The notes under the pieces are model-generated. The model saw only the letters and a program-made list of their open reading frames with translations, did no database searches and was not told the DNA's origin. A stretch of DNA of 64,000 nucleotides from an uncultured Alphaproteobacteria bacterium. GTDB taxonomy: Bacteria; Pseudomonadota; Alphaproteobacteria; Rhodobacterales; Rhodobacteraceae. Positions 56,060-64,000 of this stretch are shown in pieces. How positions within the stretch are numbered: position 1 is the first letter of the stretch; each line of letters begins with the position of its first letter. Both the position numbers and the translations under genes were made by a program. The stretch lies in contig CACFXF010000003.1 of assembly GCA_902570265.1 (NCBI GenBank), positions 62,001-126,000 on the forward strand. Reading direction: 5' to 3'.

Positions 56060-57370
56060 TTACTCAGCTGCACTACCAAATGGTATATTTTTTCCACCAT
56101 AACGACGAACTCTTAAGTTACACTGCTCTGCATGTCCTACAAAACCTTCTAGCATGCAAAGTCTTGAACCATATTCTCCAATTTTAACAGCTGCATCGTC
56201 AGTTTTAATTTTTTGATAACTATGTGTTTTTAAAAACTTTCCTACCCATAGACCTCCAGTATATCTACCTGCTTTTTTTGTTGGTAAAGTGTGATTAGTC
56301 CCAATTACTTTATCACCATTGGCTACATTTGTCCTAGGGCCTAAAAAGAGCGCACCATATGAATGCATATTTTCTAAATACCATTCATCTCTTTCTGTCA
56401 TAACTTGAACATGCTCATATGCCATTTCATTGGCTACAGATAGCATTTCTAAATGATCATCACAAAGAATAATGTCTCCATAATCTTCCCAACTAACCTT
56501 GGCTGTTTCTGAAGTGGGTAAAATTTTTAAAATTCTATCAATTTCATTTAAAGTATCTTGAGCCAATTTTTCAGAATTAGTAATTAAGCATGCAGGAGAG
56601 TTATAGCCATGTTCCGCTTGACCAAGAAGATCAGTTGCACACATTTCGCCGTCAACAGTTTTATCAGCTATTATCATAGTTTCTGTTGGTCCCGCAAATA
56701 GGTCAATACCTACTCTTCCAAATAATTGTCTTTTTGCCTCTGCCACAAATGCATTACCTGGACCAACTAACATATGAACGGGTTCTATTGTTTCAGTACC
56801 TAAAGCCATTGCAGCAACTGCTTGTATTCCTCCCAAAACATATATTTCATGTGCACCACCTAATTTCATAGCTGCTACGATTGCAGGATGAGGCTGACCA
56901 TTAACTGGTGGCGCAGAGGCTATAATTCTTGGAACTCCTGCGACTGAAGCTGTTAATACAGACATATGAGCTGAAGCAACCATTGGAAACTTACCACCAG
57001 GTACGTAACACCCAACTGATTGAACAGGAATATTTTTGTGACCGAGAATAACACCAGGAAGTGTTTCTACTTCAATATCTTTTAAACTCTTAAGTTGTTC
57101 GTTAGCAAATTTACGTATTTGCTCTTGAGCAAACTTTATATCGTTCATTTCTCTAGTTGAAACTTTTTGTATAGCTGCTTCTATTTCACTTTCTGATAAT
57201 GAAAAACTGTGTGGATTATATTTATCAAATTTTAAGGATAGTTCTCTTACAGCATTGTCACCTCTTTTTTCCACATCTTGAAGGGTAGCCTCAACCATCG
57301 TCTTAACTTTAATATCATCCTCTTTTTTTTGTATTTCTGGTTTGCTACTCTTTAATCTTCTTACTGACAT
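56060..57370 (-). CDS. histidinol dehydrogenase homologue, sulfopropanediol 3-dehydrogenase (HpsN)-like
   Basis: This 436-residue zinc-dependent NAD dehydrogenase has the HisD fold: [65 protein letters not shown] (zinc ligands) and [20 protein letters not shown]. The last block and the overall sequence match the HpsN group better than biosynthetic HisD, and no his genes lie nearby. HpsN oxidises (R)-2,3-dihydroxypropane-1-sulfonate to sulfolactate. Here the neighbours are a sugar-type importer and an SDR, so a polyol or sulfonated polyol substrate is likely; identity of the substrate remains inferred. Confidence 0.75.
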   Translation of the reverse strand: MSVRRLKSSKPEIQKKEDDIKVKTMVEATLQDVEKRGDNAVRELSLKFDKYNPHSFSLSESEIEAAIQKVSTREMNDIKFAQEQIRKFANEQLKSLKDIEVETLPGVILGHKNIPVQSVGCYVPGGKFPMVASAHMSVLTASVAGVPRIIASAPPVNGQPHPAIVAAMKLGGAHEIYVLGGIQAVAAMALGTETIEPVHMLVGPGNAFVAEAKRQLFGRVGIDLFAGPTETMIIADKTVDGEMCATDLLGQAEHGYNSPACLITNSEKLAQDTLNEIDRILKILPTSETAKVSWEDYGDIILCDDHLEMLSVANEMAYEHVQVMTERDEWYLENMHSYGALFLGPRTNVANGDKVIGTNHTLPTKKAGRYTGGLWVGKFLKTHSYQKIKTDDAAVKIGEYGSRLCMLEGFVGHAEQCNLRVRRYGGKNIPFGSAAE

Positions 57371-57444
57371 TTTATTCCCTTTAAAATATTTTCATTCAAA
57401 TTCATTACTCTCTTTAATTTCAATTTTTCCAACCACTATACATT

Positions 57445-58326
57445 TTAACCTTTGACTGCTCCTGCAGTTAATCCACTTACAATTTGTTTTTGGAAGAACA
57501 TAACCAATAAGAAAAGGGGAATAGTTGTAGAAACAACGGCCGCTACTGCAAACATTATATTACCTTCCGTGTAAGTAGTTCCTAGAAAAGCTTCAATAGC
57601 GGGAACCATAGTTCGATTATTTTCAGATAAGAGCATAGAAGTAACAGCAAAGTCATTGTAAGCTAAAAGAAAAGAAAACAAACCTGTTGTGATGACTCCT
57701 GGCCACATTGCAGGAATAATAACAAACCGAAAAGCCTCAAATTGAGTACAACCATCCACTTTAGCACTTTCATCAAGTTCCTTTGGAATATTTTGGAAAA
57801 ATGAATGTAACATCCAAAGAGTAAATGGTTGGTTAATCGCAACTAAAACTATTATTGTGGTAGGTAAAATTCCCCATATATTCCACTCAAAAAAGGGAAG
57901 CATATATCCAGCAACTAAAGTAATAGGAGGCATTGCTCTAAATATTAAAGCTATAACTAATAACCAAAAGGTATATTGATAACTTGATCTTGATAATGCA
58001 TAACCTCCCAAAGTACCAATTGTTAAAGAAGTGCAAACAACAAAAAAACATATAATAAAAGTATTTAGTGCATTACGCCAAAAATAATTCTCAATCCATG
58101 CGCCTTCATAACCCCTGCCAGTAAAAGGTGTACCATATTCAGCTTTCGTTCTTTCACCAGTTAGAGCGTATGTCCAATCAGAAATAGAAAAAAAATCAAG
58201 TTCTACTTTGAAACTTCCCCATACAGTCCAAATAAATGGAAATGCTGCAATAATTAACCAGATTACAATAAATACATAAATTAAAACCTTAAGGCTAGTA
58301 GGTCTTTTTTCTAATTTAGTAGTCAT
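57445..58326 (-). CDS. sugar ABC transporter permease, MalG type
   Basis: This 293-residue permease has six helices and the EAA loop ELDESAKVDGCTQFEAFRFV (about residue 200), and a C-terminal SGLTAGAVKG typical of MalG-like proteins. ATG 58326 overlaps the MalF stop region (TGAAATG) and is preferred to the longer frame that would extend into malF. It forms the transmembrane channel with the MalF-like protein. Confidence 0.9.
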   Translation of the reverse strand: MTTKLEKRPTSLKVLIYVFIVIWLIIAAFPFIWTVWGSFKVELDFFSISDWTYALTGERTKAEYGTPFTGRGYEGAWIENYFWRNALNTFIICFFVVCTSLTIGTLGGYALSRSSYQYTFWLLVIALIFRAMPPITLVAGYMLPFFEWNIWGILPTTIIVLVAINQPFTLWMLHSFFQNIPKELDESAKVDGCTQFEAFRFVIIPAMWPGVITTGLFSFLLAYNDFAVTSMLLSENNRTMVPAIEAFLGTTYTEGNIMFAVAAVVSTTIPLFLLVMFFQKQIVSGLTAGAVKG

Positions 58327-58327
58327 T

Positions 58328-59356
58328 TCAGGTTTTCTCCCTAAAGTCTTGCCAAGTCCTAAGCAAAACTGGGAATAATAGTATCGATACTCCAATAATT
58401 GTTAATACAGATGAAGCTGCAGCAGAAGATAGTTGTCTTGTTTCACCACCCAAATCATTAAAAATAAACCAACTCAAACTTTGAGCATGGGCAGAAGCAT
58501 TAAAACCTACAATTGGCTCAAAAACCCTAAAGTTATCCATTAATTGTATCAATGCAACAAAAGTTATGAGAGGAAATAAATGAGGAATAATAATATATCT
58601 TGTTTGCTGATATCGTGAAGCTCCATCAATTTTTGCAGCTTCAATTTGATCTTGAGGTAATGTTTGTAAACCAGCGTAAAAAATTACGAAGGCAAATGGA
58701 GCAGCATGCCATATACCATAAATTATAAGTGAAACCCACATTACCCCAGTCGAAGCTTTTAATGATAAGTTTGGATCAGACAAAATCCATTGTACAGCAT
58801 TACCTAAAATACCTCTACTATCAATCATCCAGAATAAAACTAAAGCGCCTATTAATTGTGTAACAACGAAGGGCAGTAATGAGAAAAAAATAACAAGTCC
58901 TTTGAGTTTAGAATTAATAGCATTTACTGTTATAGCAATTAAGAAACCTAATATAATTACAAAAGGGGTTACTACAAAAGTAAATGTTAATGTAAATCCC
59001 ATTGCCCTATAAAATGGTAAATTTGAAACTTTTTTGAAAATTTCATACAAAGAGTTAGAATTTATAAAAATTTCTTTAACCTCTGAGATTGCAAGATGTC
59101 CTCTATCAAAATAAATATCAAACCCAACAAATCGACCAAGTGGCTCTGCATTTCTAAGTGCCTTAGTTGCATCTTGATCCATAACCGTTTCAATAGTACA
59201 TCCAACCAAAGGAGTACATGTTTCAACTTCTACTAAAACAGCAGGGTGAGGAGCATAAACTGACTGCAATAAAACGGATACTATTGGGAACGCAATAAAA
59301 AGTATCATTGCGCTCACAGTAGGAAATACAAACCAAAAAAAAGTTCTATGTCGCAT
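58328..59356 (-). CDS. sugar ABC transporter permease, MalF type
   Basis: This 342-residue permease has a first helix at about residues 5-28, an unusually long periplasmic segment of about 80 residues with a Cys pair in TCTPLVGCTIETV, then five helices with the EAA loop QIEAAKIDGASRYQQTRYII. The periplasmic insertion could contact the binding protein. ATG 59356 is chosen since the longer frame begins inside the terminator hairpin at 59361-59393. Confidence 0.88.
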   Translation of the reverse strand: MRHRTFFWFVFPTVSAMILFIAFPIVSVLLQSVYAPHPAVLVEVETCTPLVGCTIETVMDQDATKALRNAEPLGRFVGFDIYFDRGHLAISEVKEIFINSNSLYEIFKKVSNLPFYRAMGFTLTFTFVVTPFVIILGFLIAITVNAINSKLKGLVIFFSLLPFVVTQLIGALVLFWMIDSRGILGNAVQWILSDPNLSLKASTGVMWVSLIIYGIWHAAPFAFVIFYAGLQTLPQDQIEAAKIDGASRYQQTRYIIIPHLFPLITFVALIQLMDNFRVFEPIVGFNASAHAQSLSWFIFNDLGGETRQLSSAAASSVLTIIGVSILLFPVLLRTWQDFREKT

Positions 59357-59360
59357 AATT

Positions 59361-59393
59361 CCAAAAAATAAAAAAGGGGGCCTAATGGCCCCC
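59361..59393 (-). terminator. strong stem-loop between binding-protein and MalF genes
   Basis: On the minus strand GGGGGCC-ATTA-GGCCCCC is followed by TTTTTTATTTTTT, a textbook intrinsic terminator, 8 bases after the binding-protein stop and just before malF. It likely ends most transcripts so that binding protein is made in excess of permease. Confidence 0.85.
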
Positions 59394-59400
59394 AAAATTA

Positions 59401-60636
59401 TTAATTAATAAAACCTTTTTCTTTGGCCGCTGTCATGTATGCTGCTTCTACGTCAGCTAAAGCCTGACTTGCACTTTCTTTCCCCTGCAAAAAGTCGGCT
59501 ATCTCGTTACCAAGTGCCCCATGTAAAATACCCATATATGGTAACATAGGATATGGTGTTGTACTCATTTTTGCAGATTCAAAAACTCCAATAGCTGCAT
59601 CTGTTGGTTCATAGCCTTCTATTAACCAAACTGCTTGAGTACGAATTTTTTGATCTTGCATCATATCAGGACGAATTCCATTCATCATTGCTATGAATGT
59701 TGCTTCTGCTTCTTCATCAGAAATATTTTTAGCAACTGTCCAACCATCCCACCATAAAGTAGACGCTGGAATTGATCCACCACCAACAGTCATTGGTCCA
59801 GCAATTGAATGATTATTTTTAACTGCATCAATAACACCATCTGCAGTAGTTTGTGAAGCTGCTCGTGATCCCCACATATTCAACAAAGCTATATTTCCAG
59901 CTCTATACTCTGCATTTGTAGCATTTGAGTCATGAGTTAAAAAATCAGGGTTCATATATTCTGAAAGAGCTTTCATCAAGTTAAGTGTTTTAATACCAGC
60001 TTCAGAGTTAACATTTGGTTGAGCCGTACCTGATTTAAAATGTGAGCCTCCATACCCCATGAAAATATTATTAAATTCTTGGCCCAAATTCCAGCCTGCA
60101 GCGTAGGCTCCACCAACTGGATTTTCCATTATGCCTTTTTCTCTAATTATTTTCGCAGCAGATAGCATTTCTTCATATGTTTTTGGTGGCTCAACACCAA
60201 TTTCTTTAAGCACATCAGCCCGATACATAAGGTGTTGTGAATTAGCCATAAAAGCGACAGCCATTATGTTATCTCCAATTTTTATTAATTGGCTGGATTG
60301 AAGATCTTTACCATATTTAGCAACTAAATCATTAAGAGGACGTATTAAGTCTTCATTCATTAAGGGCACTATGGAAGAAGTAGAAATAATAGCTGACGTA
60401 TATTCTGCTGGGTTTCCTTTCATTCCAGGCACTTGAATATCTTTATGTTCAGAAGTGAGATTGGAAGTAACCTCAGCTCCTTTACATTCTTGTGCCCCTG
60501 CTCCTACAGTTTGTATTGCAGGAAACTCATTTCCAATAATACTAACTCTAGCTGAAATTTCACAGCCAGCAAAAACTGGAATACTAAAGAATAAAGCAAA
60601 TCCAAATATTGCCGGATAAAAAAGTTTTTTGATCAT
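59401..60636 (-). CDS. extracellular sugar-type solute-binding protein (family 1)
   Basis: This protein of about 411 residues has a signal peptide (KKLFYPAIFGFALFFSIPVF) followed by AGCE, then a family 1 binding-protein fold with MYRADVLKEIGVEPPKTYEE and LNMWGSRAASQ. The GC after the signal could be a lipoprotein cysteine, but the position -3 Phe makes this doubtful. ATG 60636 is chosen because GGAG lies 7 bases upstream; a longer frame starts at 60663. It lies 76 bases downstream of the ATPase gene. Confidence 0.87.
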   Translation of the reverse strand: MIKKLFYPAIFGFALFFSIPVFAGCEISARVSIIGNEFPAIQTVGAGAQECKGAEVTSNLTSEHKDIQVPGMKGNPAEYTSAIISTSSIVPLMNEDLIRPLNDLVAKYGKDLQSSQLIKIGDNIMAVAFMANSQHLMYRADVLKEIGVEPPKTYEEMLSAAKIIREKGIMENPVGGAYAAGWNLGQEFNNIFMGYGGSHFKSGTAQPNVNSEAGIKTLNLMKALSEYMNPDFLTHDSNATNAEYRAGNIALLNMWGSRAASQTTADGVIDAVKNNHSIAGPMTVGGGSIPASTLWWDGWTVAKNISDEEAEATFIAMMNGIRPDMMQDQKIRTQAVWLIEGYEPTDAAIGVFESAKMSTTPYPMLPYMGILHGALGNEIADFLQGKESASQALADVEAAYMTAAKEKGFIN

Positions 60637-60712
60637 TTTTTTCTCCATATTTATAAAGTGCAAATTTAATTACACTGATTGACATCGCTAAAGCGAATTT
60701 TATTAAGAGTTT

Positions 60713-61762
60713 TTATACTCTTATACGTTCCCCTGTTTTTTTACTAAACAGGTGACATTTTTGAGCAGGAATTTTAATAGAAACTTTGTCTTCAATATTT
60801 GCTCTAAAATTTTTGTCTGCTTTTATACTAACAAGCGTTTTACCAATTTTAACTGTTACCATTGTCGCATCACCTAAAATCTCAAGTGTGAAGATTCGAC
60901 TATTCAATTGACCTTTTTCTTTTGTCACCATTGCATCTTCTGCTCGGAAACCTAGTATAATTTCACTATCTTCAGTATTTAAGCCATTGATTATTATATT
61001 TTCAGATGTAAAAACTCCTTTATTAATTTTTCCATCTACAAGGTTCATGGCTGGAGATCCAATAAATCCTGCTACAAAGGAATTTGCCGGCATATCATAA
61101 ATATCCGTTGGACTTCCCACTTGCTGAACAACACCTTGTTTCATCACAACAACTCTGTCTGCAAGTGTCATTGCTTCTACTTGATCATGAGTCACATAGA
61201 TTGTAGTTATAGCTAATTCATGACTTAAATTCTTAATCTGAGCTCTTGTAGATACACGAAGTTTAGCATCTAAATTAGAAAGTGGTTCATCCATCAGAAA
61301 AACATTAGGCTCTCTAACAATAGCACGAGCTAAAGCAACTCTCTGCTTTTGTCCACCAGATAATTCTGCTGGTTTTCTATTAAGGAAATCTGATAATTCA
61401 ACCATTTGGGCTGCTTTTTTTACCTTACTATCCTGAGTACTTTTATTTATTTTTCTAACTTTAAGAGGAAACCTGATATTATCATATACATTCATATTGG
61501 GGTATAGAGCATAACTCTGAAAGACCATAGAAATGTCTCTGTCCTTTGGTTCTAAATTGTTTACCAGTTTGCCATCAATAAATATCTCACCCTCTGATAC
61601 ATCCTCTAGACCAGCTATCATTCTCATAGTAGTAGTTTTGCCACATCCTGAGGGGCCAAGTAATACAAGAAATTCCTTATCAGCAATAGTTAAATTGAAA
61701 TCTTTAACAGCAACAAAATTTCCCCAGCTTTTGCTAAGATTACGTAACTTAATTTCTGCCAT
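60713..61762 (-). CDS. sugar ABC transporter ATPase, MalK/UgpC type
   Basis: This 349-residue ATPase has Walker A GPSGCGKTT (36-44), signature LSGGQKQRVALARAIV, Walker B FLMDEPLSNLDAKLR and a C-terminal TOBE/OB-fold regulatory domain (IILGFRAEDAMV). It energises the MalFG-like permease. It is the first gene of the operon; a promoter (TTGAAA, 18 bases, TATTAT) with a LacI-type operator lies in front of it. Confidence 0.93.
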   Translation of the reverse strand: MAEIKLRNLSKSWGNFVAVKDFNLTIADKEFLVLLGPSGCGKTTTMRMIAGLEDVSEGEIFIDGKLVNNLEPKDRDISMVFQSYALYPNMNVYDNIRFPLKVRKINKSTQDSKVKKAAQMVELSDFLNRKPAELSGGQKQRVALARAIVREPNVFLMDEPLSNLDAKLRVSTRAQIKNLSHELAITTIYVTHDQVEAMTLADRVVVMKQGVVQQVGSPTDIYDMPANSFVAGFIGSPAMNLVDGKINKGVFTSENIIINGLNTEDSEIILGFRAEDAMVTKEKGQLNSRIFTLEILGDATMVTVKIGKTLVSIKADKNFRANIEDKVSIKIPAQKCHLFSKKTGERIRV

Positions 61763-61781
61763 TAGAAACCTATTGAATTTT

Positions 61782-61826
61782 TTGCATACGTATTCAATAA
61801 TACAATTAAAAGAATAAACCTTTCAA
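61782..61826 (-). promoter_or_regulatory. promoter and LacI-type operator of the ABC transporter/catabolic operon
   Basis: On the minus strand the -35 box TTGAAA (61821-61826) and -10 box TATTAT (61797-61802) are separated by 18 bases. The CG-centred operator TTGAATACGTATGCAA (61782-61797, one asymmetric pair) overlaps the -10 end and the transcription start, the classic position for LacI repression. Confidence 0.65.
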
Positions 61827-61892
61827 TATTTTTTTTAATAAAGAATGCAAGAAAGTTATGTTTAAATTTGATTTAATTGATAAATAAACGAA

Positions 61893-61908
61893 TTGAGTAC
61901 GAAATCAC
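61893..61908. promoter_or_regulatory. weaker LacI-type operator before the divergent SnoaL gene
   Basis: TTGAGTACGAAATCAC is centred on CG and shares most left-half positions with the operator at 61782 (TTGxATACG). It lies 32 bases before the ATG of the divergent double-SnoaL gene, next to a TATAAT at 61913-61918, so the repressor could cover both promoters. The right half is a poor match. Confidence 0.35.
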
Positions 61909-61940
61909 ATTATATAATCAATTGTTTTTAAAGGTTTATT

Positions 61941-62948
61941 ATGAATTTTCAATCTGAAAAAAAATTAGTACAAAAATTTTACAAAGAAATTGAAATGTCA
62001 GAAAATCAAGAAATACCATCAATTTTCAATGAGTATTGTTCTGACAAATTGTTATGGCGTGGTTTCCATCCTTTTAATATGATTCGTGGTTCAGAAGAGG
62101 TAAGCAAAACATTTTGGCAGCCCTTCCTTAAAAGTATTAAAAAATGTCAAAGAAGAGAAGATATCTTCCTTGCAGGCTTTAATGAAATTCAAGGACATGA
62201 GGGTATTTGGGTTATATCAATGGGACACTTAATGGGTCTTTTTGATGAAAACTGGTTAGGTATTCCAGCAACACATAAACTCATTATGCTCAGATATTGT
62301 GAATTCAATAAGATTGAAAATGAAAAAATCATCGAGACAGCAATGTTTTTTGATATTCCACATTTAATGGTTCAAGCAGGAATTAAACCTTTTACCTCTC
62401 AAACTGCAGCTCACCTTGTACAACCAGGACCTAGGACACATGATGGTTTGTTATTTGAAAAACAGAACGAAGAAGAAGGCAAAAAAACTAAAGAAGCTAT
62501 TGAGTCTATGGTGAGTGATTTAAAAGATTGGAAAAGTTTTGATCAAAAATCCTTAAAAAATGAACTTAAACAAAGTTGGAACAATGATATGATTTGGTGG
62601 GGACCTGAAGGAATTGGAGCTACTTACACTATTGATAGATATGCCTCACAGCATTCTGGACCCTTTAGAGCAGGATTTAAGGATAGAAAATTCGTTGGAC
62701 ATATATGCCGTATTGCCGAAGGAAATTATGGAGGGTTTTTTGGTTGGCCAAATTTATCTCTTATTCCTAATGGAGGTTTTATGGGAATGCCATCAAGTCA
62801 AATACCTGGTGAGATGAGAGTAATAGATATGTATAGGAGAGAGGGAAAAAAATTATCAGAAAATTGGATTTTCATTGATCTTCTTCATTTTTGGAAGATG
62901 CAAGGAATTGATATATTGGAAAAAACATTAACAAAAGAACTTACCTAA
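61941..62948 (+). CDS. double SnoaL-like (NTF2-fold) protein, divergent from the transporter operon
   Basis: This 335-residue protein is clearly paralogous to the one at 55003-56055: ISMGHLMGLFDENWLG, LRYCEFNKIENEKIIETAMF, FDIPHLMVQ, then WWGPEGIGATYTIDRYASQH and ENWIFIDLLHFWKMQG. Two SnoaL-like domains are present. It is transcribed divergently from the malK-type gene with 178 bases between, which hold promoters and LacI-type operators, so it belongs to the same regulon. The function is unknown. Confidence 0.78.
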   Translation: MNFQSEKKLVQKFYKEIEMSENQEIPSIFNEYCSDKLLWRGFHPFNMIRGSEEVSKTFWQPFLKSIKKCQRREDIFLAGFNEIQGHEGIWVISMGHLMGLFDENWLGIPATHKLIMLRYCEFNKIENEKIIETAMFFDIPHLMVQAGIKPFTSQTAAHLVQPGPRTHDGLLFEKQNEEEGKKTKEAIESMVSDLKDWKSFDQKSLKNELKQSWNNDMIWWGPEGIGATYTIDRYASQHSGPFRAGFKDRKFVGHICRIAEGNYGGFFGWPNLSLIPNGGFMGMPSSQIPGEMRVIDMYRREGKKLSENWIFIDLLHFWKMQGIDILEKTLTKELT

Positions 62949-62991
62949 AAAACTTTATTGGTTATTCAATAATTTTGAATTATTAATAGGT

Positions 62992-63390
62992 ATGACTGGA
63001 TTAAGATTATTTTCAAATATCATAATAGCTTTACTGGCAGTTTGGGCAAGTTATGCATATGTAAACTCAATAATAGGTAATACTATTATGTTTACATTAG
63101 TCTCCCCAAGTGAAGAAAATATTCCATATTAAAAGTTACAACAAGTAAGATTGTCAGTTTTTATTACTTTTGTATATTACTCACTTTTTCATTTTATAAA
63201 AGGAAGCGAGAAAATATATCCAATACACTTTTTAAAAACTTAATTACTTGCTTTAGCATTTACTGGTTTTATTACTTTGTTTCAATATCATGATACAAAA
63301 TCAACTGACACTTGGCTTGTTTTATTCTTCACTATAAGTGCAGTAATTTTACAAATAGCTACAAGACGTTGGTTTAAAAAGTATTTTTGA
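62992..63390 (+). pseudogene. small membrane protein interrupted by two in-frame TAA codons
   Basis: One frame of 133 codons (TGA at 63388) reads as a membrane protein: an N-terminal helix (SNIIIALLAVWASYAYV), a second one (VFITFVYYSLFHFI) and two more near the C-terminus (LLALAFTGFITLFQ and WLVLFFTISAVILQIA), ending RRWFKKYF. It is interrupted by TAA at 63130-63132 (codon 47) and 63241-63243 (codon 84). The coding character continues unchanged after each stop, and all parts stay in frame, so this is a recently inactivated gene with two nonsense changes. The intact first part alone would be 46 residues. Family not recognised. Confidence 0.6.
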
Positions 63391-63449
63391 AAAAAATAAA
63401 ATAGTGATCAGAAAAAGATGATATATTTTTTTAATAATAAATTAAAATT

Positions 63450-63998
63450 TTAAAAATTTTTGTTGTTCAAAAAAGGAGATTTTTCATAATTCAATAGTTT
63501 TTCTTTTATAGACAGTCCCCAATGATATCCACCTAACATTCCAGACTTTCTTAAAACACGATGACAAGGTATCAACCAGCTAACCGGATTACAACCGATT
63601 GCAGTAGCTACTGCTCTTGTAGCTTTTGGAAGACCGATATTAGTAGAAATTTCAGAATATGATTTTGTGTGACCTTTTGGAATTTTTAAAAGCTCCTCCC
63701 ACACCTTAAATTGAAACGATGAACCATTTAAATGCAAACATAATTCACCTGAACCTGAGAGAATAATTTTAGTGTATTGTTTGACTGCTTTATAGTTTTC
63801 AAAAAAGCTAGTATTTGGCCATCTTTTTTTCATATCCTGTAAAGCAAATTTCTGCCCAAATTCAGATGCAAATGCTAATCCGCATATACCCCTTTGATTT
63901 TTCATTATTAGAGTTCTACCAAAAGGAGTATCAAACAAACCAAAATCGATTTTGTCTACAGCCAATGTTTGATTATTTCTATTACTATCTATAAATTG
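63450..63998 (-). CDS. methylated-DNA-protein-cysteine methyltransferase (Ogt/Ada C-terminal domain), N-terminus outside window
   Basis: This protein repairs O6-methylguanine by suicidal methyl transfer to a cysteine. It has VWEELLKIPKGHTKSYSEI, the invariant NPVSWLIPCHRVLRKSG with the acceptor Cys, and GGYHWGLSIKEKLL. From a TTG at 63965 it would be 171 residues, but the frame stays open to the window edge (DSNRNNQTLAVDK), and similar alphaproteobacterial proteins carry an N-terminal AraC-type HTH as in Ada. I therefore treat the start as lying outside the window. Confidence 0.85.
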   Translation of the reverse strand, partial: QFIDSNRNNQTLAVDKIDFGLFDTPFGRTLIMKNQRGICGLAFASEFGQKFALQDMKKRWPNTSFFENYKAVKQYTKIILSGSGELCLHLNGSSFQFKVWEELLKIPKGHTKSYSEISTNIGLPKATRAVATAIGCNPVSWLIPCHRVLRKSGMLGGYHWGLSIKEKLLNYEKSPFLNNKNF

Positions 63999-64000
63999 AA

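Noticed and set aside
56060-57370. Biosynthetic histidinol dehydrogenase hisD.
   Set aside because: Neighbouring genes are catabolic and the sequence matches the HpsN-like group better; no histidine biosynthesis genes accompany it.
59357-59395. N-terminal extension of the MalF-like protein.
   Set aside because: It would start within a terminator hairpin and encodes residues with no permease similarity; ATG 59356 fits better.
62992-63390. TAA reassigned to a sense codon.
   Set aside because: TAA ends many ordinary genes in the window (for example ureA neighbours, rpmG, tesA), so a pseudogene or sequencing error is far more likely.

Overview
The window is AT-rich DNA (about 30% G+C by eye) packed with short-spaced genes. 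It looks like a small-genome, probably pelagic marine alphaproteobacterium. The evidence is an alphaproteobacterial SUV3/MgpS-type helicase, a tesA/ybbA/ybbP cluster, proton-translocating transhydrogenase, a complete urease operon, and many genes for uptake and demethylation of methylated osmolytes. I cannot name the genus from sequence alone.

Layout. 1-12.6 kb is mostly housekeeping: the helicase (runs off the left edge), an SCP2 protein with a lysophospholipase-like hydrolase, an inositol-phosphatase-family enzyme, a tesA-like esterase divergent from an ABC exporter pair, a Bax-inhibitor-1 protein, ribosomal protein L33, a Nudix hydrolase, two HAD proteins and a thioesterase. 12.6-18.2 kb holds a non-pyrrolysine MttB-family methyltransferase, pntAB and a SAM methyltransferase. 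18.3-25.2 kb holds two small GYD/DUF3303-like proteins, an RND exporter with a LolA-like protein and a beta-barrel, and a pair of rSAM/arsenosugar-type glycosyltransferases. 25.3-27.06 kb is a 1.67-kb integrative element (integrase plus CI-like repressor) inserted at the 3' end of tRNA-Gly(GCC), with the displaced tRNA 3' end preserved on the far side.

27.2-39.0 kb holds an alkyl-DHAP-synthase-like flavoprotein, an orphan zinc-finger-like gene preceded by tandem repeats, and a co-directional block: a ProXWV-type ABC importer with a fused double permease, a cytoplasmic BisC/TorA-type molybdoenzyme, two GcvT-like proteins and a VOC protein. This suggests import of a methylated N- or S-compound, its reduction or oxidation, and folate-linked demethylation. 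39.0-39.7 kb is a gene-poor stretch with two candidate structured RNA regions and a 26-codon membrane peptide ending in a terminator. 39.7-47.5 kb holds pepT, a DMT transporter, ureDABCEFG and an AhpD-like protein.

47.6-63 kb is a long catabolic locus: a sugar-type ABC importer, a histidinol-dehydrogenase homologue of the sulfopropanediol dehydrogenase (HpsN) type, an SDR, a LacI repressor, a bicupin, a hydrolase, a MetE-like protein, a HAD-fold protein without its catalytic aspartates, and three double-SnoaL proteins. CG-centred palindromes at both ends look like the operators of the encoded LacI protein and tie the locus together. The right end carries a membrane-protein pseudogene with two in-frame TAA codons and the MGMT domain of an Ada/Ogt protein that runs off the edge.
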